A DNA stretch of 64,000 nt, taken from the NCBI GenBank assembly GCA_020137815.1, contig CM035357.1, positions 2,872,528 to 2,936,527 on the forward strand, written 5' to 3'. The stretch is from Hormiphora californensis (lineage: Eukaryota; Ctenophora; Tentaculata; Cydippida; Pleurobrachiidae). Under the pieces are notes generated by a model that did not search any database, had not been told where the DNA came from, and saw only the letters and a list, made by a program, of their open reading frames with translations. The position numbers and the translations under genes are program-made. Of the stretch, positions 29,759-41,300 are shown piece by piece (position 1 is the first letter of the stretch; the number at the start of each line of letters is the position of its first letter).

Positions 29759-32359
29759 GTCCTAGGCATTTGCGTAAGAAAGTGCCCGTTTCAGGAATTT
29801 TTAGGTAACCATGCGAGACCTTCACTAAAAGTAGGCTATAGGTCCCTAGAATCACCAAAAAAAAGTTTACCACTTAAACTTCCCGAGAACATCTCTTAAT
29901 TTGGCGTTAATTGGGTCTAATTGGCTAATAATGAATTCAAAATTCAAAATCGTCGTAGAAGGTCGTAATTGGTCGCAATCGTTCAGAAATATTATTCTAA
30001 TTATCTTTAAATCATGATAGTGACCCAATTATGTAAAATTGGTGCCTAATTTGGCGTTAATTGGGTCTAAATTGGGCAAAAATTCAAAATCGTTGTAGAC
30101 GGTCGTGGTTGGTCGCAATCGTTCAGAAATATTATTCTTATCACCACATATAGTGACTCAGCTCTGCCAAATTGGTGTGTAATTGGTCCTAATTGGGCCT
30201 AATTGGCTAAAAGTTAAGCTTTTTTATGTTAGAGCAAGAACGTCAATTTTCGCCCTGACTGGGGAAACAATTTGAAACATCGAAATTCCTTCACCAACGT
30301 GTCCCTAAGGGTCTTCTGGAACACCTCTGAGCTTTGTTACTTGCGGGTTGAGGGGCAACATGGTCATTTCCGGGTGTGTGTGCCACCTGTAACTTCAGGC
30401 AGAGCCCAATATTGTAAATAATTTTAGAATTGGAGTAGAGATAAAAATCAGGATACCAAAATGTGTAGCGCCCTCGCATTAGTGGGGGTAGACACCTCTC
30501 ATTTGGTTAATTAGATAATTGGATAATTAGATGTATGCATAGATACGTGTTTCAGCTATTATATGGCTTAAACAGTTCATACTATGACCGACCATTTTAT
30601 CATTTATGTGGCTTAGATCAGACCTGTGAATGATCCTGAGGCCCTGGTTGATACCCCTCAAAAACTTTTTGTGCACGTTACATGTTACAAAGTGTTACAA
30701 AGTGTTACGTGTCACCCCCCCCCCCTAGATACCTTTCAGAGATACCCCTAGAACCCCCTGAATACCCCTATAACCCTACTAGAAACACCTCAGACACCAC
30801 CAGATACCCCTCAGAGCCTACAAGATGCCTCTGAGATTCTACTAAGTACCCCTCAGTTCTAGACACCCCTTCGACCCTGCTATAATAATATTGCCCCCGA
30901 GGGCTGAGACAGACTCTTAGACCCATAGAAGTGCAAACGGTGTAGAGGCACTGGGGTAATAGGGGTACCTCTCATATTCCACACTCCTAGCTTCCTATCA
31001 CCCTCATAGACACCCCTCAGAGCATCCTAGGCCTAGATACCCTGGAAACAATCTACCTAGTAGGGTTTGAGGGGTCTATGGGTATCTAATGGGGTATGAG
31101 GGGTATTTAGAATGGTCTGAGAGATATCTACAAGGGTCTGAGACTTGAGACGTATCTAGTAGGGTTTCATGGGTGTCTAGTATAGTCTGATGGGTATCAA
31201 GTACGGTAAGATGGGCGTCTAGAATGGTCTGAAGGGTATCCAGTGGCTGTGGAGTCTAAGGGGTATCTAGCAAGATCTGAGTGATATCTAGCAGGGTATA
31301 AGGGGTGTCTAGAACAATCATATGGGTATCTAGGAAGCTCTGAGGGGTATCTGGTGGGGTCTGAGGTGTTTCTAGTAGGGGTATTATAGGGTATTCAGGG
31401 GGTTCTAGGGGTATCTCTGAAAGGTATCTAGCAGGGCATGAGGGATTAAGGGGTATCAAGCAGGGCCTCAGGATCATTTGCATTCACAGGTCTGATCTAA
31501 GCCACATAACATGGTCGGTCATAGTATGAACTGTTTAAGCCATATAATAGCTGAAACACGGATCTATGCATACATCTAATTATCCAATTATCTAATTAAC
31601 CAAATGAGATAGGAACTTTTCATGGGTGTCAACCCCCACTACTGCAAGGACGCTACACACTTTGGTATCCTGATTTTTATCTCTACTCCAATTCTAAAAT
31701 TATTTACAATATTGGGCTCTGCCTGAAGTTACAGGTGGCACACACACCCGGAAATGACCATGTTGCCCCTCAACCCGCAAGTAACAAAGCTCAGAGGTGT
31801 TCCAGAAGACCCTTAGGGACACGTTGGTGAAGGAATTTCGATGTTTCAAACTGTTTCCCCAGTCAGGGCGAAAATTGACGTTCTTCCTCTAACATAAAAA
31901 AGCTTAACTTTTAGCCAATTAGGCCCAATTAGGACCAATTACACACCAATTTGGCAGAGCTAAGTCACTAATATGTTTTAAAGGTGATAAGAATAATATT
32001 TCTGAACGATTGCGACCAACCACGACCATTTTGAATTTTTGCCCAATTTAGACCCAATTTGACCCAATTAACGCCAAATTAGGCACCAATTTTACATAAT
32101 TGGGTCACTGTCATGATTTAAAGATAATTAGAATAATATTTCTGAACGATTGCGACCAATTACGACCTTCTACGACGATTTTGAATTTTGAATTCATTAT
32201 TAGCCAATTAGACCCAATTAACGCCAAATTAAGAGATGTTCTCGGGAAGTTTAAGTGGTAAACTTTTTTTTGGTGATTCTAGGGACCTATAGCCTACTTT
32301 TAGTGAAGGTCTCGCATGGTTACCTAAAAATTCCTGCATTTGACCCAAATGCCTAGGAC
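29759..32359. mobile_element. 2.6-kb giant foldback element, TA-flanked
   Basis: The ends GTCCTAGGCATTTG and CAAATGCCTAGGAC are flanked by TA (29757-29758, 32360-32361). The whole element folds into arms of about 1.2-1.3 kb. The outer arms carry 'aattgggtctaattgg' tandem variants and the inner arms a block around 'gtgtccctaagggtcttctg'. The centre carries degenerate 'ggggtatctag' repeats that also pair. No transposase frame is present. Confidence 0.82.
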
Positions 32360-32472
32360 TATTTTGCTGTAATTGCGAAAAAGGTATCTGCAAGTAAGGG
32401 GGAAATCAGCCCGAAGCAGGCTACTGGAATAGAGTTGTTCCCCCTTTTCATAGAATTGGTTTTTTGCAATTA

Positions 32473-32644
32473 CAGTCGGACCCCGATTTAAGGGCCCCCG
32501 ATTTAGTGGCACCCCGATTTAGGGACAGGATTTTTTTCCTCCGATATAGGAAATTAACCTTATTTGACCCCGATTTAGTGGACACTCCGATTTAGTGGAC
32601 AAGAGCTTTTCCCCCGAGGGTATCCCTAAATCGGGGTCCGACTG
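32473..32644. mobile_element. 172-bp pogo-like MITE, copy 1
   Basis: The ends CAGTCGGACCCCGATTTA and their complement are flanked by TA (32471-32472, 32645-32646). Removing it restores the host palindrome sequence. The CAGT...ACTG ends and TA duplication are typical of pogo/Tigger-type elements. Confidence 0.9.
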
Positions 32645-32907
32645 TACAGCAAAAACGGTTGGAGTAGGAGCAAAATGTCTCTCAGAAGACCCCCCCCCCC
32701 CAAAATCGGACCTTCTGAATCGATTAAGATTGGTCCCAGGTCTTTACGATCATCCGTTTTTGAGATACAGGGAAATTCCCTCTTTACCAAAAAGACGGGT
32801 TTCACAAAACAAGCTCTGTACACCGCATCTTTGGCGGGAAAGTTCCAAAATTTTTGGACCACATAGATAATCGTTTTGAGCAACTATTTCCAGATTTTCA
32901 TCTCTAA

Positions 32908-33087
32908 CAGTGCTGCTTGTAGTCAAATTACCGTAATGAAAATACAGTAAGGAGACGTGCACGGTGCATAACGCGCGGCAAAAAGTTCATGTGTCAGCAC
33001 GTACTAGCGCCCTGATTGGTCACGGTTGCGCGTCGTCTTACTGTATCTTCGTTTTCCATTACCGTTTTCCCACTACAAGCGACCGTG
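32908..33087. mobile_element. 180-bp MITE with TAA duplication, copy 1
   Basis: The ends CAGTGCTGCTTGTAGT and CACGGTCGCTTGTAGT (inverted) are flanked by TAA (32905-32907, 33088-33090). The empty site is seen in the other palindrome copy (24241-24251). A TAA duplication fits PIF/Harbinger-type MITEs. Confidence 0.85.
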
Positions 33088-33277
33088 TAATGAAGCATGG
33101 GAACATTCTCAGCCAGCGTGTCAAATAAGCAAAAAAGTAAATCGTTCTCATGGCCAGAAATAAGCTCCATTTCAAAAATCCTTCTTTGGGCTTATTCACC
33201 TTTATATTCTCTTCAAATTCCAAGAATTTAATGTTTCTATCTCAAAAAAAGTGGTCAAAAAAAAGAGGTTAAAAATT

Positions 33278-33831
33278 CCAACAAAAATTGAAAAAACGCC
33301 ACTTTGAAAATAGGCTGTAGCAAAAATATGAATTCGAATTTAGGGCTAAAATTGCATATTTGAGGTCCATTTTGTATGGCCTAAACCCTGGTGAAGTCAT
33401 TTGGTTGGGCACTCGATGATGAAAAACGCCAGGTGTACCCTTAACCCACCCCTTTTAACTCTTGGTTCAATTATCTAGCTTAACTTATGACCTGAATAGT
33501 AACTCGACCAGTTTATATTTGACCCTTTTTACCACAACAGCTAATACAATCGGACCAACAAAAATTGAAAAAACGCCACTTTGAAAATAGGCTGTAGCAA
33601 AAATATGAATTCGAATTTAGGGCTAAAATTGCATATTTGAGGTCCATTTTGTATGGCCTAAACCCTGGTGAAGTCATTTGGTTGGGCACTCGATGATGAA
33701 AAACGCCAGGTGTACCCTTAACCCACCCCTTTTAACTCTTGGTTCAATTATCTAGCTTAACTTATGACCTGAATAGTAACTCGACCAGTTTATATTTGAC
33801 CCTTTTTACCACAACAGCTAATACAATCGGA
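33278..33831. repeat. 277-bp tandem duplication
   Basis: The segment starting 'ccaacaaaaattgaaaaaac' at 33278 starts again at 33555. The junction lies 10 bp inside the pogo-like MITE end (CAATCGGACC), so the duplication happened after that MITE inserted. Confidence 0.88.
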
Positions 33832-33995
33832 CCCCGATTTAGGGACCCCCGATTTAGTGGCACCCCGATTTAGGGACAGGATTTTTCCCCCCGATATACG
33901 AAAATTAACATTATTTGACCCCGATTAAGTGGACACCCCGATTTAGTGGACAAGAGCCTTTCCCCCGAGGGTGTCCCTAAATCGGGGTCCGACTG
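33824..33995. mobile_element. 172-bp pogo-like MITE, copy 2
   Basis: Same family and length as 32473-32644, TA-flanked (33822-33823, 33996-33997), with a few differences including CAATCGG for CAGTCGG at the left end. Confidence 0.9.
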
Positions 33996-33999
33996 TATA

Positions 34000-34851
34000 C
34001 CTAGCTTGAGAGTTGGTATCGAAGACACCTCACACTCTGTTTAGAGGTATCAGAAGGGCTTCCCCTATTTTTATAGCGCGCCCAAAACGTTATACTGAGC
34101 ACTGAAAAGTTGTAGTCTACACTACATAGTTCTAGCTAAGGGGTTTGAGCCGCGCACAGGGCCACACCGAGACCAAATCTCGTTACTTTCCTGATTTCTT
34201 TGACACAAACAAGTATTGCAGAGCGGCCAATAGAGCTGGCGGTTTCAAACTTCGTCCGTATTCGGAGGGATAGATTAGCAGTTCAGTGTTTCAAACCAGG
34301 TTTAATTTGGCAAAGTAGAAGCTGAGTTACAACATGTTTTGTACAAATGGTTCAACTTCAAGACCTTTTTAATTTTGATGGCCAGACCTTTCAAGATAGA
34401 AACTTCAAACTTTGCCACGATCTTTGATATGATGTTAAGCATACCTGACCTACTTTTTCAAAAATTTTTTTCATCATTAACACCTAAAACTGATTTCAAA
34501 ACCAAGGTTCCGGGGATAATTTTTTAAATATGAGTACAGAATTATAATTTTCAGACAATTTGGTGGGGAATACCAAAATTTGGTGCATTTTCATTGAGTG
34601 GTTGAGGAGCTATTAATTTTTGAAGTGAATCAAAGCGGGTTTGTTACCCCTACTCAGGCCGCTTCGCGGCCTTCGTTTGGCGTGCTTCGCACGCCGCGCC
34701 GGCAAGGGAGGGGTAACTTCGTTACCAAGCTTGAGAGAGCGATATATATATCGATAGGCAGGTGTGCTAATGGTGCACAAGGGTGACTACTTATCTACAA
34801 CACGCTGATGACGGTCTTAATCACGTGTCAGGCGTGGTTATAGACCTCCTG

Positions 34852-34854
<3 letters not shown>
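34000..34854. other. intergenic stretch, nothing firm seen
   Basis: AT-rich with short unsupported frames. A GC-rich island at about 34658-34710 contains small inverted repeats (gcttcgc/gcgaagc types). Confidence 0.4.
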
Positions 34855-34947
<93 letters not shown>

Positions 34948-35038
34948 CTACTCTGCTCGTTCTGCTCTCTCTCTCTCTCTTCTCTCTCTGCTCTCTCTCT
35001 CTCTCTCCTCTCTTCTCTTCTCATCTCTCCTCTCTCTC

Positions 35039-35069
<31 letters not shown>

Positions 35070-35470
35070 CTCTCTCTCTCTGCTCTCCCTCCCTCTCTCT
35101 TTCTTCCCCTCTCCTCTCTCTTTCTCTCTCTCTCTTCTCTCTCTCTCTCTCTCTCTCTCCTCTCTCTCTTCTCTCTCTCTCTCTCTCTCTTCCTTCTCTC
35201 TCTCTCTTCTCTCGTCTCTCTCTCTCTCTCTCTTCTTCGTCTCTTCTCCTCTTCTCTCTTCTTCTGTCTGTCTCTCTGCTTTCTTTCGCTACTTCTTCTC
35301 TCTCTCTCTCTTCTCTCTCGGCTCTCCTTTTCTCTCTTCTGGCCTTTCTGTTCCTTTCTTTCGCTCCCCCCCTTGCACATTTTCCTCGTTATTATCATTA
35401 CTAACTTTTTTTGCTACTTCCACCCTAATAACTTCCCTCCTCAGCTTTTCTTCTCTCTCTCTCCAAACTA
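34855..35470. repeat. GA tract followed by long CT tract
   Basis: An uninterrupted (GA)n of about 90 bp is followed by about 500 bp of interrupted (CT)n. Together they can fold as a hairpin. It ends just upstream of the gene starting at 35544. Confidence 0.92.
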
Positions 35471-35543
35471 GAGCAGCTGCGTTATATCAACGCTGTTGTT
35501 TCAACAGTTCAAAAACACAACAACTTAGTTTGTTATTTCAGCT

Positions 35544-35610
35544 ATGCGTTCTATCGTGTTTCTACTCCTGTTCTCTGCAACTGTCCTATGGAAACATTCC
35601 GCAACAGAAG
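35544..35610 (+). CDS. secreted protein, signal-peptide exon
   Basis: The ATG at 35544 opens a signal peptide (MRSIVFLLLFSATVLWKHSA). The exon ends in phase 1 before GTGAGT (35611). It joins in phase to the exon at 36083, giving D-D-W after the signal peptide. Confidence 0.68.
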
Positions 35611-35878
35611 GTGAGTGGTAAATAAGTTAAACTAATAAATAATAAATCAAATAATTTAAAATTTAAGAAAAATTTTAATAACTAGGGCAGGGTAAACCGG
35701 GGCAAAATGGTTAACTTTTTACTTAATCGGTTCTCACCCCCGTTTAAAAAAAGATAAGATGAAAAAAATTGTATAGGATTAAAGTTCATTATTTTATTTG
35801 GATTTTTAGAAATCAGTGGGCTAGTCAGAACTCATGCCAACTCACTTAGCACACAGCATTTCAATTTATATTATGTAA

Positions 35879-36059
35879 CACGGTCGCTTGTAGTGGGAAA
35901 ACGGTAATGGAAAACGAAGATACAGTAAGACGACGCGCAACCGTGACCAATCAGGGCGCTAGTACGTGCTGACACATGAACTTTTTGCCACGCGTTATGC
36001 ACCGTGCGCGTCTCCTTACTGTATTTTGCGTTACCGTATTTTGACTGCAAGCAGCACTG
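35879..36059. mobile_element. 181-bp MITE with TAA-type flank, copy 2 (inverted)
   Basis: This is the reverse complement of the element at 32908-33087. Its left flank is TAA and its right flank TCA, so one duplication has mutated. It lies in the intron, only 23 bp upstream of the exon beginning at 36083. Confidence 0.82.
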
Positions 36060-36082
36060 TCATTCATGTAATATATTTTTAG

Positions 36083-36529
36083 ACGACTGGATAGTTATGA
36101 GTGAAGATCTTTACATCCCATGGGATCTAGTGGACAATCCTATCCAGATAAAGACAAGCTCTAACCTTGGTTCTGGAAAGACAATTGGAATTGATATGTA
36201 TAATTCCGCGTTTATTGGTGGAATAGGAGTAAAGTTCAAAGGTAACCTCAAGTACTGGTTGGATGGGTGCAGTGCCGAACTGTATAAAGAATCTTACACT
36301 GCGTTCCCTGTGCAACCACCGAATGAAGTTGACAAGACCTGGACGTTCACTATAACAGAAACTGCCGTCATTATTAACTGTAATGGCGTGGAGCTGCTGA
36401 ACTACCAGTTTTCTAACAGCGAAGAAAGTACTTGTAAAAACTGGGTAACAAAGGAGTGCAAGTATATCCATTTTAGCACCAGCTACAACACAGCATCTGA
36501 CTCCTACAGAGCAAAACCATTGGAGCCAG
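36083..36529 (+). CDS. secreted protein, domain exon (lectin-like fold suspected)
   Basis: A 447-nt exon, phase 1 to phase 1, acceptor AG 36081-36082 and donor GTAACC at 36530. It encodes one complete-looking domain of about 148 residues, with DDWIVMSEDL at the start, a central IGGIGVKFKG, the strand-like TWTFTITETAVIINCNGVEL and IHFSTSYNTASDSYR at the end. The pattern recalls secreted single-domain proteins that are numerous in early animals, possibly a jelly-roll or FAMeT/lectin-like fold. I cannot assign a family or a ligand. No later exon in phase was found, so the gene is probably incomplete here. Confidence 0.6.
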
Positions 36530-37054
36530 GTAACCGGTTAGAAAACAACCGGGTCCTACTACTGACCTCTGAACTTTTCTTAATTCATACATTTTTTTGA
36601 AGGACATGCAACCAACAAAAGGGAAATTTCCAAATTTTTGGGGAGCAATATGCAATATGTATTTGCTCTTACTTTTTCATATATTAGGTCGTCATAACCA
36701 ATAAAATTGTTGTGCTGTCAAGCGCAAAGGCAGACTCAAAGTAAAACTAATAACTCAGATATTTTGTAAAGAAGAATAAGAAAACAACACGATTATTCTG
36801 AGACCAGAGTTTGCTGCACCCCCCCCCCCTACTAAACAGTGTTTTAGATTGAGAGACGAACACCAATCAAGAGGATTTACAAGATTGTACAAGAGAGGTA
36901 TTACCTCATCTCATACTTCCATGATTCAAGCACGGGTGTGGTATGGTACTTCAGATGAAATGACGTGACAGTTATTTCTTTTGTGTGGCTTTCTCTGCAT
37001 CCCACGAGGTAGATGCCACTTTTCCAATTTCATCTCCTTTCCCATCCTGAATAA

Positions 37055-37336
37055 TCAGTTGTCATGGTAATCAGTTGTAATGGTAATCAGTTGTCATGGT
37101 AATCAGTTGTCATGGTAATCAGTTGTCATGGTAATCAGTTGTCATGGTAATCAGTTGTCATGGTAATCATTTGTCATGGTAATCAGTTGTCATGGTAATC
37201 GGTTGTAATGGTAATCAGTTGTCATGGTAATCAGTTGTCATGGTAATCAGTTGTCATGGTAATCAGTTGTCATGGTAATCAGTTGTCATGGTAATCAGTT
37301 GTCATGGTAATCAGTTGTCATGGTAATCGGTTGTTA
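37055..37336. repeat. 16-bp minisatellite (TGGTAATCAGTTGTCA)
   Basis: About 17 near-identical units of 16 bp, ending about 70 bp upstream of the Arp2-like exon. Confidence 0.92.
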
Positions 37337-37407
37337 AAGTCTAGCTGTAAGAAATGGAATCAGGGGTTCTGTGACACCAGTATAATTATACCTTATCCCC
37401 TCCCCAG

Positions 37408-37533
37408 CTACCAGATGGTCGAGTTATCAAGTTGGGAGCTGAGAGGTTTAGTGCCCCAGAGGCTATGTTCCAACCTCATCTCCTAGGAAGAGACGAAAAC
37501 GGAGTTGCTGAGCTCCTTTTCAACACTATTCAG
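37408..37533 (+). pseudogene. isolated Arp2-like (actin-related protein 2) exon
   Basis: Forty-two codons, phase 0 to phase 0, with a CCCCAG acceptor (37407) and GTAGGT donor (37534). [26 protein letters not shown] and [11 protein letters not shown] match the actin fold, and specifically Arp2 ([11 protein letters not shown]). No other Arp2 exon is visible in the window and the preceding gene ends in a different phase. It may be an orphan exon from a partial duplication, or a gene whose other exons lie in distant introns. The latter is unlikely, since the Arp2 exons would have to span other genes. Confidence 0.65.
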
Positions 37534-37884
37534 GTAGGTCAACTCCCCTGCAACTTCTTCCTAACTACTACCTAGCTAGTTTTTTCACCCCTGTCCCCTA
37601 CCCCTGATTCCATTTCTTACTCCAAGTCCAAACTCTAGCCAACTTCTCCCCTGAATCTCTTACTTATTCCCAACTCTCTCTCATAACTCCCATCATCTTT
37701 GTCCTCCCAGCCTTTCTATCGAATTCCCTCACTACACTATTATTATATTATATATATATAAGTGATTGACGTCACTAGTCTATTTCCACACATATATTCT
37801 GTCTGAAATCCCCCCTCCCCCCCCCCCCCATTTCAAACAAAAAAGCCAAGAAAACCAACCATACCCTGGGTTTCGGAAAAAGTA

Positions 37885-38160
37885 TAAAACGTAGCCCTAA
37901 AACTTGGTCGGTCATGCGTCCAGTCGGTCAGGAGTCCGGACACCGTGTGACGAATATGTTCACTATGTTTAGTGACGATTGTGATTGAAATGAATTGCCT
38001 TCAAGGAATTGTATCACGCCCCTCCTGTTAGATGATTTCACAATGATTTTTGAGTGATAGTAATTTAGAGTAGGCACAGGGCACGTGTATACCTACTGAA
38101 GGGATCGTTTCATTAGCAATTGCTATCTTTATAACGAAATAAATAGTACCATTGGTTACG
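37885..38160. repeat. 276-bp duplicated segment, copy 2
   Basis: Second copy of 29481-29756. It continues on the right into different sequence ('atcaactacg'). Confidence 0.9.
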
Positions 38161-38370
38161 ATCAACTACGAATTTTAATTTAACTCAACGACACTGCATG
38201 CGAACAACACTTTCTTTACCAAACTTTTCTCAACGATTTACTAAAAAGTTTGAATATATCTCAAAACTGACTGCTTTTAGAAAGATGGTAGTGGCGCAAT
38301 TCTCAAATCATGCACAGTACTTCTACCGAATATATTTATGTCATATATAAAACATGCATGAGGTCCAGCT

Positions 38371-41300
38371 GATCTACTTATGAATTGTGTACTGGTTGTT
38401 CCACCGACCGGTGGGACTGGACACACTCGACCTTCCTGCCTCATCGAATAATGGTGGTTCAATCGGTTTTGGACTTTTGCCAAAGTTTATAAGAGTCAAT
38501 TCCGGTTCAGCAGTCTCTATTTCAGCCCTGGAAACTGGTCGTGTCCCTCGGTCCTTCAGGACATACCAACTAAATAGTACCCCCACACTCACTATTGAAA
38601 GGGATGCTATGATTATGATCGCTGTGATTTCCTTATCTTGGAGGAAGTTCGTAGATGGACTGGCCGGGGGTTCTGTGAGTATTGGAGGAAGGGGAAGTTG
38701 GTTGTCACTTGGTGGAGAGGATCCTGGGTCACTAGTCATGATCTGCTGAATCACCCTCGAGAGGAACCTCTTCTTCAGATATCACCCCACTATTATCACC
38801 ATCACCACTACCTGTCACCTGACTACGTCACCACCGGGATCAACCGTATTCTGATCACCATCATCATCATCATAATCATTATCAGGGACTAAAGTTATCA
38901 GTTACCCCCTTCCCTTCTTCTAAGATGTTATCCCAATCAATATCGGGGTATTGCTCCACCTCCACCTAGAGTATCATTCCAGTCAATCAACTTCTGTAAT
39001 TCCTCCTCAAATTCCTCAACAGACGCTTCTCTCCTCCTCCTCCTCTTACTCGGATCATTACAGACAAAGAACCCGCTCCTGAAGGAAGACCCACCGGCAA
39101 CATATCTGTTCCCCCCATCAGCAACGTCCTCCGCGTATGTCATATAATCACTTCCGGAGGTGAAGTCGATGTCACCAGTGTACTTAAAGTACCCCATCAT
39201 TTTAGAGCCCTTCTTCGTGGCGCCCGAGCTCAAAGATTGCCCAGCCGTAGTCACAAGAAGGTCAAGGTGGTGTTGAAGCCGCACATCTGGGGGTCATCAT
39301 GGTAGCATAGCATGTTCATCTGGGTTACCGGACCAGCCACACGTCTTACCAAGCGTGTTGAGAATGTTGATAAAGTAGTCTTGGTACCTACTCGGTTTAC
39401 AACCAGTATACCCCGTGAAGAAAAGTCCCAATCTTGAGAACTGAGTAGTCGATTGAGATTCGTTTGGCGCATGTCGTCATCGTTTCATTCCAATATCCTG
39501 TTAGATAATCACAATACACATAAGCCTTGTCAGCCTCATACGGATAGTAAGCTGTTGTCCTCATCACAGGACAGTGTCACAGTTTGTCCGGTAGCCCCCT
39601 CTGAATATTCCAGAGCTCCATTGTCAGGAGCAGAGAGTGTGGTACATCTCTGATAGACTGTATCCGGGAAATCAACGGTCCAATCAAGATCATAAGATGG
39701 AATCTTAACTGTGATGGTCACGCCAGCAAACCAAGACTTCATCTCCGTCAGCACTGTCAGGGTGAATTTCTCCTGATCTGCGTTGAAAGAAGTAGGTGAT
39801 AGTCATTACGCCAGTAGCTATAATCAGCCCGGTAGTTCCCCAGGTATATCCTAATGGATGGGTCACTGTGGAGGTGGACAGAGAGGGTGAGATTCAGTGG
39901 GGACCCTTCAAAGTCATTCCCCTGTGTCCAGGGTGATGGTACCAGTTCCGTAAAGATGTATTTCAGCTACATCGGACACTAACTGGCCATACATGAACCC
40001 GCTATCCATGTGTTGGGGGAAGGTGGTCCGGGCTCTCCAGAGAGTTGGAGTAGACGCAGATACATCATAGATACTGATAAAGCTCTTCCATTTCCCGGCA
40101 GTATAATCAGCAATACTGATGGTTGCACTCTCAACAGCCGTCACCCATTCACCTGTGGTTGTATTGTAACTCTGCCATTCTGGCACATAATCCTGCCATT
40201 TGAACTTGGTGGTGGTGAAGGTGAATGCAGCATTGTCTCCCATAGTGACTGTAACATTCTGTGGTTGGGACAGGATTGTCACGACTTCCAAGTCCTGTCT
40301 CGGAGGACGTCACCCCACCCACATCACACCAGTAGTCCCCCTCGTGGTCCTCTGTGAGGTCGGTAACAGTGAAGTTATAGGAGTGAACCACCAGTCCAGT
40401 ATCGGATACCGTCTGTGAGACAGTGTGAGTAACACCACTCAGATCGGCTCCTGAATCCGTATCAAGTGTCACGGAAACATCACTCCCACCACTGTAGCTG
40501 CAGCTGAAAGTAGCGTTGTTACCCTGAATAGCAGTCATTTCGTCAGCGATAGCAGTACTTGAGAATCCCGCCATGATGATACTGCCCCAGTCTGTGCTGA
40601 GCCATTCAGTGCTATACTTTGCAATACATCGATACCTCATTTCATCACTTGACTCAACATCGTTTATAGTGTACGTTGCCACAACCATCGTCTCATTCCA
40701 AACCTTCCTACCGTACTTATATCCCCGATACCCCTCTCGTTGCCATAGCACCTGGGCAGGATTAGTGTCGGATATGACAGGGAAGATACAGGTCATCACG
40801 GCAGTGTCCCCCTGGGTTACCGTCATGTTGGCAGGATGCTGGATAACCCCAGCCAGACTATCCTTCAACTCAATCACAGTATCTCCATCAGCCGTAATAC
40901 CATGAACAGTTTGAACAGTACCACAGCTCTTTACATACGCCTCACAGGAATAGTTACCAGCTGAGTCCGAGTTTAGTGTAAATGTGGTGGTGTAGACACC
41001 ATTCATATCAACTGCCTTCACCTGGGCATCATTATGTAACATGGTTACAGGAACGTAGATTCCCTCTGGCTCACACGTAACAGTCACCAGACTGCCTGTG
41101 TAAACATTCTCCGGTTCCTGGGCGAGTGTGACGGTTGCCAAGGTAACGTCAGTGTAGGTTGAGAACTGCTCCCCCAGTGTAGTGTCACCATAACAATAGT
41201 ACCTGCCCCCATCTGAAACCTCCGCAGTAGCAGGACCAGTTGCATTGGTAGTCACGGTGGTTCCATCCTGGAACTTCCAACTTACAGCAGTTAGAGTCTC

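Larger units (their letters stand above)
32362..33440. mobile_element. truncated second copy of the 1.3-kb palindromic element
   Basis: It contains the centre and right arm of the element at 23291-24593, ending in GGTGTACCC followed by TTAA (33441-33444). The left arm is missing. Two younger MITEs (32473-32644 and 32908-33087) are nested in it. Confidence 0.85.
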
